Below, in pieces: positions 19,330 through 26,547 of a DNA stretch of 64,000 nt. The DNA lies in contig NZ_BPIM01000001.1 in the NCBI RefSeq assembly GCF_026004115.1, positions 1,612,001-1,676,000 on the forward strand. The letters run 5' to 3'. The position numbers were made by a program, and so were the translations under genes. The DNA is from Meiothermus sp. (lineage in GTDB: Bacteria; Deinococcota; Deinococci; Deinococcales; Thermaceae). The notes under the pieces are model-generated. The model saw only the letters and a list, made by a program, of their open reading frames with translations, did not search any database and was not told the DNA's origin. Positions within the stretch are counted from its first letter, which is position 1; each line of letters starts with the position of its first letter.

Positions 19330-20163
19330 ATGGGTCGCAACAATGCTCACTGGTTTGCACTCCCGGCGGTGGCGCTGCTGGGCCTGTTTTTGCTGTACCC
19401 CTTTCTAGATGTGCTGCGTTTTTCGACCTGGGACTGGTCGGGGTTGTCGGAGCCCAGGGTAATTGGCCTCGAGAACTACCGCAACATTCTGCGCGACCCC
19501 GATTTTTACAATAGCCTGCGCATTACCCTGATCTTTGGGGTCATGACCCTGATTCCCTTTGTGATTCTCTCGATACTGCTGGCCCTGGCGCTGGACGGCC
19601 AGCCCTACGAACGCCCCATCAAAGCCCTGCTCTTTTTGCCGGGGCTGGTCACGCTGGGCGGGGCGACGGTGGCCTGGTATACCCTGTTTTCACCCGAGTA
19701 CGGCGCACTGGCTTCGGTACTGCCGGTGCCGCGCTGGGATCAGAGTCCTTTTTGGGCGCTGATTCTGATTATGCTCTTCACCATCTGGCGGCACATTGGC
19801 TATGGGGTACTGGTGGTTTCGGCCCGCCTCAAGGCCATTCCCAAAACGCTGCTCGAGGCCGCCGCCGTGGACGGGGCCACCGCTTCCCAGGCTTTCCGCT
19901 ACATCACCCTGCCCCTGCTGCGCCCGGCCATTACGTTTCTGGTGGTTATTGGTACGGTGCTCACCTTACAGGGCTACACGGCGGTGTTCCTGCTGACCCG
20001 GGGCGGCCCTTTTGGCGGCACCGAGGTGCTGGGCTACTACCTCTACAAAACCGGCTTTGAAGTGGGCCGCCTGGGCTACGCCGCCGCCCTCACGGTCATC
20101 ATCTTGCTGCTCACCCTGGCCTTTGCCCTGGCGCAGGCCCGGCTCTTGCGGGAGGAGAAATGA
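19330..20163 (+). CDS. Carbohydrate ABC transporter permease, MalF/UgpA type
   Basis: First permease of a CUT1-type sugar importer, 277 residues. Hydrophobic helices begin at FALPAVALLGLFLLYPFLDV. The EAA loop is KTLLEAAAVDGATASQAFRYITLPLL near residue 175. Upstream in-frame codons back to TTG 19300 exist, but family proteins start near MGRNNAHWFALP. It pairs with the downstream MalG-type gene; both binding proteins follow. Confidence 0.9.
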   Translation: MGRNNAHWFALPAVALLGLFLLYPFLDVLRFSTWDWSGLSEPRVIGLENYRNILRDPDFYNSLRITLIFGVMTLIPFVILSILLALALDGQPYERPIKALLFLPGLVTLGGATVAWYTLFSPEYGALASVLPVPRWDQSPFWALILIMLFTIWRHIGYGVLVVSARLKAIPKTLLEAAAVDGATASQAFRYITLPLLRPAITFLVVIGTVLTLQGYTAVFLLTRGGPFGGTEVLGYYLYKTGFEVGRLGYAAALTVIILLLTLAFALAQARLLREEK

Positions 20164-20299
20164 ACCATAAGACCGTATGCTCCGCACGGACTGGGGTGCG
20201 TGGTGCCGATGGGCTCGAGCTGCGGGGGGTTGGGCGTGTTCGACTGCTTCTCCCTGCCCTAATGCCCTTATGTCCTTGTACCAATCTGGAGGTTCGTGC

Positions 20300-21094
20300 A
20301 TGCGCTGGTTAGGGCATTTGTTGGTGGCAACGGTGGCCCTGCTGGTGGCCCTGCCCTTTGTCTGGATGGCCTATGCGGCCTTCATTCCACCGGAAGCGGT
20401 ATTTAGTGGCGATATCTTTGGAAATTTGGGCTTTAGCCTGGCCAACTTCGAGGTGCTGGGCCGGGGCGGTTTCTGGGAGGGCTTCTGGGGGCGTTTGCTG
20501 TTCTCGGTGCTCCTGACCGGCGGCGTGACTTTGCTGCAGCTCACCACCGGCTTTCTAGCGGCCTATGCCATCAAGGAAGGCGCGAAAATTTTGCCGTTCT
20601 TTCTGGTGTTGCTGGCCATTCCAGTGGAACTGCTGCTGGTTCCCTTGTACGGCCTGCTGGTCGGCCTGAAGATTCTGGATACCCTTTGGGCTTTGGTACT
20701 TCCCTTTGCGGCGAGTCCTTTTATCGTGTACCTGCTCTTCCAGGGGATGCGTACCGTACCGGAGGAATTGCTGGAGGCCGCCCGGCTGGACGGCGCGGGT
20801 CATCGGGTCCTGCTGACGCGCATTCTGTTACCGCTATTGCGCCCCCAACTGATTGCAGCGGGGGTGCTGGCCTTTGCTGCCCACTGGAACCTGGTGCTCT
20901 ACCCGCGCATTGTCGCGGGTAGCAAGGAACTCAAAACCGTGCAAACCTGGATTACCGATTTGCAGCGCCAGAATCCTGCCGACTGGGGGCCGCTCTCGGC
21001 AGCCGCCCTGGCTGCAACTTTGCCTTTGATCATCATCTACCTGCTCTACGAACGGCGCATTGTAGAGACCTTTGAAGAAGGGCTCAAGGGCTGA
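20300..21094 (+). CDS. Carbohydrate ABC transporter permease, MalG/UgpE type
   Basis: Second CUT1 permease, 264 residues, starting MRWLGHLLVATVALLVALP with a CTGGAGG ribosome site 8 nt upstream. The EAA loop EELLEAARLDGAGHRVLLTRILLPLL is near residue 155. The 136-bp gap after the MalF-type gene is longer than usual and has no recognisable gene. No ATPase gene is nearby; CUT1 systems often share one MsiK-like ATPase. Confidence 0.9.
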   Translation: MRWLGHLLVATVALLVALPFVWMAYAAFIPPEAVFSGDIFGNLGFSLANFEVLGRGGFWEGFWGRLLFSVLLTGGVTLLQLTTGFLAAYAIKEGAKILPFFLVLLAIPVELLLVPLYGLLVGLKILDTLWALVLPFAASPFIVYLLFQGMRTVPEELLEAARLDGAGHRVLLTRILLPLLRPQLIAAGVLAFAAHWNLVLYPRIVAGSKELKTVQTWITDLQRQNPADWGPLSAAALAATLPLIIIYLLYERRIVETFEEGLKG

Positions 21095-21335
21095 TACCAG
21101 ATTCGGTCAGTTCGGCGCCGTATGGCGCCGAACTAACAGGGCCGAAGTTATCCGCGTAGCGGAGGGCGATACCGCCCCTTGGAAGTTATCCGCGTAGCGG
21201 AGGGCGATACCGCCCCTTGGAAGTTATCCGCGTAGCGGAGGGCGATACCGCCCCTTGGAAGGGAGTGCTCTAGGATTCAAAAAGATAGCCTCTGGGGGTC
21301 TTTAGTTTGGATGATTATCTTTTTGAATCCGGTAT
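21094..21335. repeat. Dispersed structured repeat, copy B (longest, inverted)
   Basis: 242-bp copy lying in the opposite orientation to copies A and C. Outer ends are ATACCAGATTC and GAATCCGGTAT, imperfect inverted repeats. Inside: a near-perfect hairpin (AGTTCGGCGCC 21109-21119, GGCGCCGAACT 21124-21134), three perfect 38-bp tandem units (21144-21257), and a 15-bp perfect inverted repeat (21273-21287 with 21316-21330). It starts 1 nt before the permease stop codon ends. No target duplication is evident. Confidence 0.85.
21144..21257. repeat. Three perfect 38-bp tandem units
   Basis: Units start at 21144, 21182 and 21220 and are identical. Each holds two mini-hairpins, TCCGC-gta-GCGGA and GGGCG-atac-CGCCC. 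There is no spacer between units, so this is not a CRISPR array. Confidence 0.9.
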
Positions 21336-21437
21336 GAGATGCTGCACAATCTCTAGATCCTCCGCTCCCTGCAAGTCGTGGCAGCATCCAGCCCTGGCCT
21401 TTTCCTCACCCTGATCTTTGTCCGCTGCTTTAGTTCC

Positions 21438-21466
21438 TTGAACGCCTTTCTCATCCTCGGTATGGC
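21438..21466 (+). promoter_or_regulatory. Candidate promoter of first sugar-binding protein gene
   Basis: TTGAAC (21438-21443), 17-nt spacer, TATGGC (21461-21466). The -10 is weak, but spacing is ideal and the gene behind lies after a repeat element, so it needs its own promoter. Confidence 0.4.
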
Positions 21467-21477
21467 AAACTGGTAAG

Positions 21478-21495
21478 GGTTTGCAAAGGCAAACC
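21478..21495 (+). promoter_or_regulatory. Palindrome/hairpin before binding-protein gene
   Basis: GGTTTGC-aaag-GCAAACC ends 2 nt before the GGAGG ribosome site. It could be a repressor site or a hairpin that affects translation of the sugar-binding protein. Confidence 0.4.
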
Positions 21496-21514
21496 GTGGA
21501 GGATGATTAAGTCC

Positions 21515-22714
21515 ATGCGTCTGTTGATGTTGCTTGTGATGGGGTTGGGGCTGGCCTGGGCCCAACGCCCGGTAGAAGTTCCCTTCTGGCACACGGCGGG
21601 GCCGCCCGGCCAGGAGGTGCTGGAGGGTATGATCCGCGAGTTTAACGCCTCACAGCGGGAGTACCGCATCGTACCGAGCTTTGTGGGCGACTACCGCGAG
21701 GGGGGCCTGAAGCTGCTGGCTGCCTTGCGTTCGGGCGGTGCGCCAGCGCTGTTCCATGCCGAAATCTCTTTTTTAGGCCGCATGGCCCAGGACAACGTAG
21801 CCCTACCGCTGGACGAGTATCTGGGCAACCTGCCGAGCGATTTTTATCCGAGCTTCTTGCAAGTGGGCAAGTTGCGGGGTCGTACCTATGGTTTGCCGAT
21901 TGGCCTGTCCATCCCGGTATTTTTCTACAACGCCGACCAGTTTGCCGCCCGTGGACTGGGGGCGCCGCGCACCTGGGACGATGTGGCCACGGCGGCCCAA
22001 CGCCTCACCACCCGCGCCGCCAAAGGGTACACGGTCTCGAGCGACATCTATAGCTTCAACGTGTTGGTGATGAGCCGAGGGGGGGCCATCGTCAACGAGC
22101 AGGGTCGCCCCGACTTCACCAACGCCAAGGCGGTGGAGAGCCTTCAGTACCTGCAAGACCTGGTGAAGCGCAACATCGCCCAAAGCCGCAACATCGCCGA
22201 AGCCCAGTTCTCGGTCGCGGACTTCTTGCGTACCAAAACCTTCATGGGCATTGCGCCCATCACCATGTGGCCTCTCATCGAAAACCGCGCACCCATCCCC
22301 TTCAAGCTGGGTGTGGCCGCGGTGCCGCGCTCGGAAGGCGGTAAAGTGCCGCTGGCCGGGGGTACGCTGGTGGTGCTGCGGGGGGCCAGTGAGCAGCAGG
22401 CGCGGGGTGCGGTGGCTTTCTGGCGTTTCCTGATGGAGCCGGCCAACATTGCCAAGTGGGTGCGGGCTACCTACTACATGCCCATGCGCCGGGCAGCGCA
22501 GCCCCTGCTGGAGGACTTCTACCGCGAAGACCCCCGCCGCCGGGTGGCCTTTAGCCAGGTGGAGTATGCCGAAGTATGGCTGCAAGACCCCGAGTTTACT
22601 GTCTGGTACAGCTTTTTGGAGGATGCCCTCGAGCGCGCCCTCAAAGGCAACGCTAACCCCCGGCAGGTGCTGGAAGAGGCCCAACGAAGGGCCAACGCCG
22701 TAGAGCGGCGCTAG
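21515..22714 (+). CDS. Sugar ABC transporter substrate-binding protein (family 1), copy 1
   Basis: Extracytoplasmic binding protein of the CUT1/UgpB class, 399 residues, with a signal peptide (MRLLMLLVMGLGLAWAQ). Early residues VPFWHTAGPPGQEVLEGMI and the central YTVSSDIYSFNVLVMSRGG fit the family. An ATG at 21503 touches the GGAGG directly, too close for initiation; the ATG at 21515 aligns with the start of the next paralogue and is preferred. The two binding proteins have equal length and align along their whole length, so they arose by tandem duplication. Confidence 0.9.
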   Translation: MRLLMLLVMGLGLAWAQRPVEVPFWHTAGPPGQEVLEGMIREFNASQREYRIVPSFVGDYREGGLKLLAALRSGGAPALFHAEISFLGRMAQDNVALPLDEYLGNLPSDFYPSFLQVGKLRGRTYGLPIGLSIPVFFYNADQFAARGLGAPRTWDDVATAAQRLTTRAAKGYTVSSDIYSFNVLVMSRGGAIVNEQGRPDFTNAKAVESLQYLQDLVKRNIAQSRNIAEAQFSVADFLRTKTFMGIAPITMWPLIENRAPIPFKLGVAAVPRSEGGKVPLAGGTLVVLRGASEQQARGAVAFWRFLMEPANIAKWVRATYYMPMRRAAQPLLEDFYREDPRRRVAFSQVEYAEVWLQDPEFTVWYSFLEDALERALKGNANPRQVLEEAQRRANAVERR

Positions 22715-22721
22715 TAGACAG

Positions 22722-22745
22722 CCCCGGCGAAAGCCGGGGTTTTTG
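22722..22745 (+). terminator. Rho-independent terminator
   Basis: CCCCGGC-gaaa-GCCGGGG followed by TTTTTG, eight nt after the first binding-protein stop codon. The GNRA-type loop is typical of strong terminators. It separates expression of the two paralogues. Confidence 0.88.
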
Positions 22746-22866
22746 CTTGCGTATGACCAGGAGATCGTACATCTGATGGTTATCCCTCCCATGCCCCTGA
22801 CCCCCTGCTGATGGCTGGATGGTTTTCTGTTTGTGCGTAGAATAGAGCTACTCACAGGAGGAACGT

Positions 22867-24066
22867 GTGAAGCATCTGCTAGCTTCGTTGGTTTTGCTAA
22901 CCGGATTGGCCTCGGCTCAGACCGAAATTTCCTTCTGGCACAGCATGGATGGCCCCGCCGAGCGGGTCATCAACCAGTTTGCGAGCGCCTTCAATGCCTC
23001 GCAGCGCAACTACCGGGTCACACCGCGTCTGATTGGCGACTACCGCGAGGGTGAGACCCGGCTCCTGGCAGCCCTGCGGGCCGGGGGTGCGCCGGTTATG
23101 TTCCAGGCCGAGATTCTGCTGTTCCCCCGCCTGGTAGCCGAGGGGGTGGTGCTGCCGCTGGATGAGCTGGCGAACGCTTTGCCCAAAGCCTTCACGGACG
23201 ATTTGTTCGAGGCCGCCTGGGATTATGGGCTCATCAACAATCGCCGTTTTGGGCTGCCCTTCAACACCTCGACCCCGGTGCTCTTCTTTAACGAGAACCA
23301 ACTGCGGGCCAGGGGGCTCAAAGTGCCCAGCAACTGGCGGGAGTTCGAGCAAGCGGCCAAGGGGCTCACGAGCCGTACTTCCAAGGGCTTTATTGCCCTG
23401 TCGGAGTCGTGGACCTTCGAGGCCCAGGTGACCAGCCGGGGGGGTAACCTGGTCACTGCCGATGGACGGCCCAACTTTACCTCTCGTGAGGTGGTAGAGG
23501 CCCTCGAGTTCCTGCAACGCCTGGGACGCGAAGGCAGTACCAGTGTGCGCAACCTCTCCGAGAGCTTTTTTGCCCAGACCGACTTCATCCGCACCAAGGG
23601 CATGATGGTCATGGCCTCGATTGCCAACTGGCCGGCTGCCGAGAATGCTTCCTTCGCCTTCAAGCTGGGGGTGGCCCCCATCCCCCGTGAACCCGGTGGC
23701 AAGGTTCCGCTGGGCGGAGCACAACTGGTGGTGCTGCGTGGGGCCAGCCCGGAGCAGCAGCGCGGGGCTTTCGAGTTCTGGCGGTTCCTGATGGAACCCC
23801 AGAACATCAAAACCTGGGTGGAGGCCAGCTATTATGTGCCCTTGCGCAAGTCGGCGACGCCCTTGCTGGAAGCCTTCTACCGCGAGAACCCCTACCGCAA
23901 GGTGGCCTTTGAGCAGGTGGCGGTGGCCCAGCCCCGCCCCCGGGTACCGCAATTTGCCGTGTGGCGCAACTTCCTGGAAGAAGCCCTGGAAAAAGCCCTC
24001 AAGGGTAGTGTGCCCGCCCGCCAGGCCCTGGAAGAAGCCCAGCGCAAAGCGGAAGCTGCACGCTGA
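22867..24066 (+). CDS. Sugar ABC transporter substrate-binding protein (family 1), copy 2
   Basis: 399-residue paralogue of the preceding gene, with signal peptide MKHLLASLVLLTGLASAQ. Starts at GTG 22867 with AGGAGG 5 nt upstream. Aligned blocks with copy 1 include ISFWHSMDGPAERV, YRVTPRLIGDYREGETRLLAALRAGGAP and EFWRFLMEP. Binding-site regions differ, for example SESWTFEAQVTSRGG against SSDIYSFNVLVMSRGG, so ligand choice may differ. A terminator before it and a TAGAAT hexamer at 22838-22843 suggest independent transcription. Confidence 0.9.
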   Translation: MKHLLASLVLLTGLASAQTEISFWHSMDGPAERVINQFASAFNASQRNYRVTPRLIGDYREGETRLLAALRAGGAPVMFQAEILLFPRLVAEGVVLPLDELANALPKAFTDDLFEAAWDYGLINNRRFGLPFNTSTPVLFFNENQLRARGLKVPSNWREFEQAAKGLTSRTSKGFIALSESWTFEAQVTSRGGNLVTADGRPNFTSREVVEALEFLQRLGREGSTSVRNLSESFFAQTDFIRTKGMMVMASIANWPAAENASFAFKLGVAPIPREPGGKVPLGGAQLVVLRGASPEQQRGAFEFWRFLMEPQNIKTWVEASYYVPLRKSATPLLEAFYRENPYRKVAFEQVAVAQPRPRVPQFAVWRNFLEEALEKALKGSVPARQALEEAQRKAEAAR

Positions 24067-24180
24067 TGGCGGTTCTGGGTCGTCGGGCAAAAAAACCGCT
24101 GGGGTTAGTGGGTAAAGCACGGTAGTCAAAGGCCGCGATGTAAATGGCAAGTTTCTGCTCGAGCTTTAGGCTTTCGGCCT

Positions 24181-24200
24181 CTGTCACGCTCCGCTGACAG
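24181..24200. repeat. Inverted repeat before the fusion gene
   Basis: CTGTCA (24181-24186) and TGACAG (24195-24200) flank GC-rich loop bases. It follows another small hairpin (AGGC-tttc-GGCCT). It may be a terminator-like end of the binding-protein transcript, but no T-tract follows. Confidence 0.35.
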
Positions 24201-24208
24201 GGGTGGGG

Positions 24209-24214
24209 TATAAA
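24209..24214 (+). promoter_or_regulatory. -10 element of deacetylase/glycosidase gene
   Basis: TATAAA in an otherwise GC-rich stretch. Transcription from it would start near 24221, just upstream of the 19-bp palindrome. Confidence 0.5.
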
Positions 24215-24231
24215 ACTACCATCATGGTGCT

Positions 24232-24250
24232 TTTGCACAGCCTGTGCAAA
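24232..24250. promoter_or_regulatory. Perfect 19-bp palindrome, probable operator
   Basis: TTTGCACAG-c-CTGTGCAAA, nine perfect pairs around one base, centred about 35 bp before the ATG at 24276 and just after the expected transcription start. Position and symmetry suit a repressor site; as RNA it would form a tight hairpin only with a larger loop. Confidence 0.6.
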
Positions 24251-24275
24251 GGACTGTGAAAGACTGTAGTTGTAG

Positions 24276-25991
24276 ATGGGGGCTATGAGACGATTCTTGC
24301 TTGTATTGGGAGTGCTGGGTTTGCTTGGGGGGATGGGTTGGTCGGCCTGGCAATGGTACGGATTTCTGCGACCTGGGCAGGACTTTGTAGACTTGCAGAG
24401 TATCGGAATTGTGCCGCTTAGTGTCTTGTGCGAACGAAAAATCCGGCCTCCGAAAGCCCGCTTGGATGCTGCTACCAGGCGATTGAAGGCTCAGCTTTTG
24501 GAAGCGGTCTACCGCCCGCTCAACCCTCGTGCCTCGGGGGAAGCCATTGTGCTCAATTACCACGATGTGTTCCCCAGGCACACTGCGGATAATGTCTGGT
24601 GGGACATAACCCCCCAGGAGTTCGAGCAGCAGCTCGCCTGGCTCAAGGCCAGGGGCGCTCGTTTTATTACCCTCGATCAACTTCGCCGACACCTGACCCT
24701 GAACGCGCCTTTGCCAAAAAATCCTGTAGCCCTCACTTTCGACGACAACCACCAGGGCTTCTACGAGCATATCTATCCCATCCTCAAACGTGAAAAAATC
24801 CCGGCGGCCATGTTTGTCCACACCGATTTCGTGGGGCGCGGAGGGCCCCGGGCCCGCATGAACTGGGCCACACTGCGCAAACTGGATCGAGAAGGGCTGG
24901 TGACGATTGGTTCCCATACCGCCTCGCACCGCGACCTGACCCAGCTCGCGCAGCCGGAGCAGCGTCGGGAGCTTTTGGAGTCGAAGTGGGCGCTGGAACG
25001 CCAATTAGGCCGCCCGGTGGTCTACGTTGCCTATCCCGAAGGCAAGGCCGATGCCCTGACCCTCAAACTGGCCCGCGAGGCGGGCTATGTCATGGGCTTC
25101 ACCACAGACTGGCGCCTGCCGGGCGACTCGCCGGATATGCTGGCCATTGGCCGCTACATCCAGACCCAGATGCCCCGCGCGTGGTATACCCTCAACCCCG
25201 AGGACAAACCCCAAGAGCGGATCGGCATTGTGGAGCGCCGCCTGAAAGAAACACCCGTGCGCCTGGAGTACCGCCGCGACCTGGGCGTGCGCTGGGCCAT
25301 GATTCGGGGGGGGCGGGCCGAAAGCCGGCTCTCGAGCTACCGCGAGAGTGTGCGCGACTTTGTACAGCAGGCTGGAGCGGTGGCCGGCATCAACGGCACC
25401 TTTTTTGCCGACCCTGACCTCAAAGCCCAGGACAACACCATGGTAGGGCCCATTGTGGCAGCGCCCAAACGCTTTTTCATTCCGGAGCGCAACCCTTATG
25501 TGATGTACCGGATTGTGGAGCGCCCCCTGGTGGCCTGGAACCCCAAACGCATGATTTTTGTGCCGCTTAAGTTCGACATGAACCGGCCCGACTCGATCCG
25601 GCGCTTCATGCCGGACTATACCGACCTTTTTGTGGGCGGAGTCTGGATGGTGCGGGGGGGCAAGGCGGTCTGGCCGCTCAAGAACCCCCCCGCCGACCAC
25701 TGGGAACCCCGCCCCAGGGTGTTTTTTGGCTATGCCCAGGGCGAGCCGGTGCTGGGCGCCTCCTTGCAGCCGGTGAGCACAGCCCTGCTGGCCCGGATGG
25801 CCGCAGCGGCGGGAGTCGAAGAGGCTGTCTTGTTGGATTCGGGTTACTCGACCTCGCTGGTGTACCAGGACCGGTTGGTGGCAGTGGGTCGGCGGTGGGA
25901 CGGGGTGCCCAGCCGACCGGTACCGCATGCCATTGTGCTTTTGGGGCAGCTCGAGCAGGCCCGGAGCCCTACTGCTGCCAGACAGAACTAA
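24276..25991 (+). CDS. Polysaccharide deacetylase / phosphodiester glycosidase two-domain protein
   Basis: 571-residue protein. An N-terminal anchor (about residues 3-25) precedes a NodB-type polysaccharide deacetylase domain (about 85-290): NYHDVFP, LTFDDNHQG (metal-binding Asp), SHTASHRDL (two His) and AYPEGKAD. The C-terminal part (about 335-565) resembles the phosphodiester glycosidase (NAGPA/DUF2233) family: AGAVAGINGTFF, DLFVGGVWMV and LLDSGYSTSLVY. The last motif has Ser where LDGG is usual. The combination suggests an envelope enzyme that trims both acetyl groups and phosphodiester-linked sugars; this is inference. ATG 24285 is an alternative start. Confidence 0.8.
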   Translation: MGAMRRFLLVLGVLGLLGGMGWSAWQWYGFLRPGQDFVDLQSIGIVPLSVLCERKIRPPKARLDAATRRLKAQLLEAVYRPLNPRASGEAIVLNYHDVFPRHTADNVWWDITPQEFEQQLAWLKARGARFITLDQLRRHLTLNAPLPKNPVALTFDDNHQGFYEHIYPILKREKIPAAMFVHTDFVGRGGPRARMNWATLRKLDREGLVTIGSHTASHRDLTQLAQPEQRRELLESKWALERQLGRPVVYVAYPEGKADALTLKLAREAGYVMGFTTDWRLPGDSPDMLAIGRYIQTQMPRAWYTLNPEDKPQERIGIVERRLKETPVRLEYRRDLGVRWAMIRGGRAESRLSSYRESVRDFVQQAGAVAGINGTFFADPDLKAQDNTMVGPIVAAPKRFFIPERNPYVMYRIVERPLVAWNPKRMIFVPLKFDMNRPDSIRRFMPDYTDLFVGGVWMVRGGKAVWPLKNPPADHWEPRPRVFFGYAQGEPVLGASLQPVSTALLARMAAAAGVEEAVLLDSGYSTSLVYQDRLVAVGRRWDGVPSRPVPHAIVLLGQLEQARSPTAARQN

Positions 25992-26051
25992 TCGGCTACA
26001 GAGCTAAGAGACTGTCTGAGAAGGCTCTAGGAAGCCAATCTTCTAACCATA

Positions 26052-26268
26052 ATACCGATCCAAACCAGAGACCCCCAGAGGCTATCTTTTTGAATCCTAG
26101 AGCACCCCCCGCCCTTTCGGTCGGCGAAGAAAGCGTCTGCCTTCCAAGGGGCGGTATCGCCCTCCGCTACGCGGATAACTTCCAAGGGGCTTACGCCCTC
26201 CGCTACGCGGATAACTTCGGCCCTGTTAGTTCGCCGCCATCCGGCGCCGAACTAACCGAATCTGGTAT
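26052..26268. repeat. Dispersed structured repeat, copy C
   Basis: 217-bp copy in the same orientation as copy A. The left end ATACCGATCC has lost about 15 bases of the arm seen in copy B, while the inner arm (TATCTTTTTGAATCC) and the CCCCCAGAGGCT block are kept. Two tandem units follow (38 bp at 26145-26182, 36 bp at 26183-26218), then a 14-bp hairpin with one mismatch and the end GAATCTGGTAT. Confidence 0.85.
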
Positions 26269-26312
26269 CATAAGAACCTACCTGTTGCATTCCATTTGGC
26301 CTTGGCGAAAAA

Positions 26313-26352
26313 CCTCCTCTTCTCCCCCAGCGGGGGAGGTCGGGTGGGGGCA
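26313..26352 (+). repeat. Second dispersed repeat with CTCCCCC/GGGGGAG hairpin
   Basis: CTCCCCC-agc-GGGGGAG (26322-26338) followed by a GGTGGGGGCA end. A related stretch lies on the other strand at 43950-43982. Both are intergenic. Confidence 0.55.
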
Positions 26353-26547
26353 GTGCCCATCTGCGGAACCCTCTATCAAAACCTTTTCTTGCGAGCGACA
26401 TTTTGGATGATTGTTCGGAAAATTAGGAACTAAATAATATCAGACAGTCTCTCACAGTGAAACGTAATGTACCTGGCACAGTAAACCCCGCCGTACCGAG
26501 TATTCGTGGGTACCGCTCTAATCTGGGATCGAAATGAAGCTGCCTAT
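26353..26547. other. Gene-free stretch after repeats
   Basis: About 195 bp between the second repeat and the 3' end of the GGDEF gene. It is richer in A/T than its surroundings. I see no gene, terminator or RNA feature in it. Confidence 0.5.

Noticed and set aside
21144-21257. Possible CRISPR-like direct repeats
   Set aside because: The 38-bp units touch each other with no spacers, fold into hairpins and recur at other sites inside a larger element.
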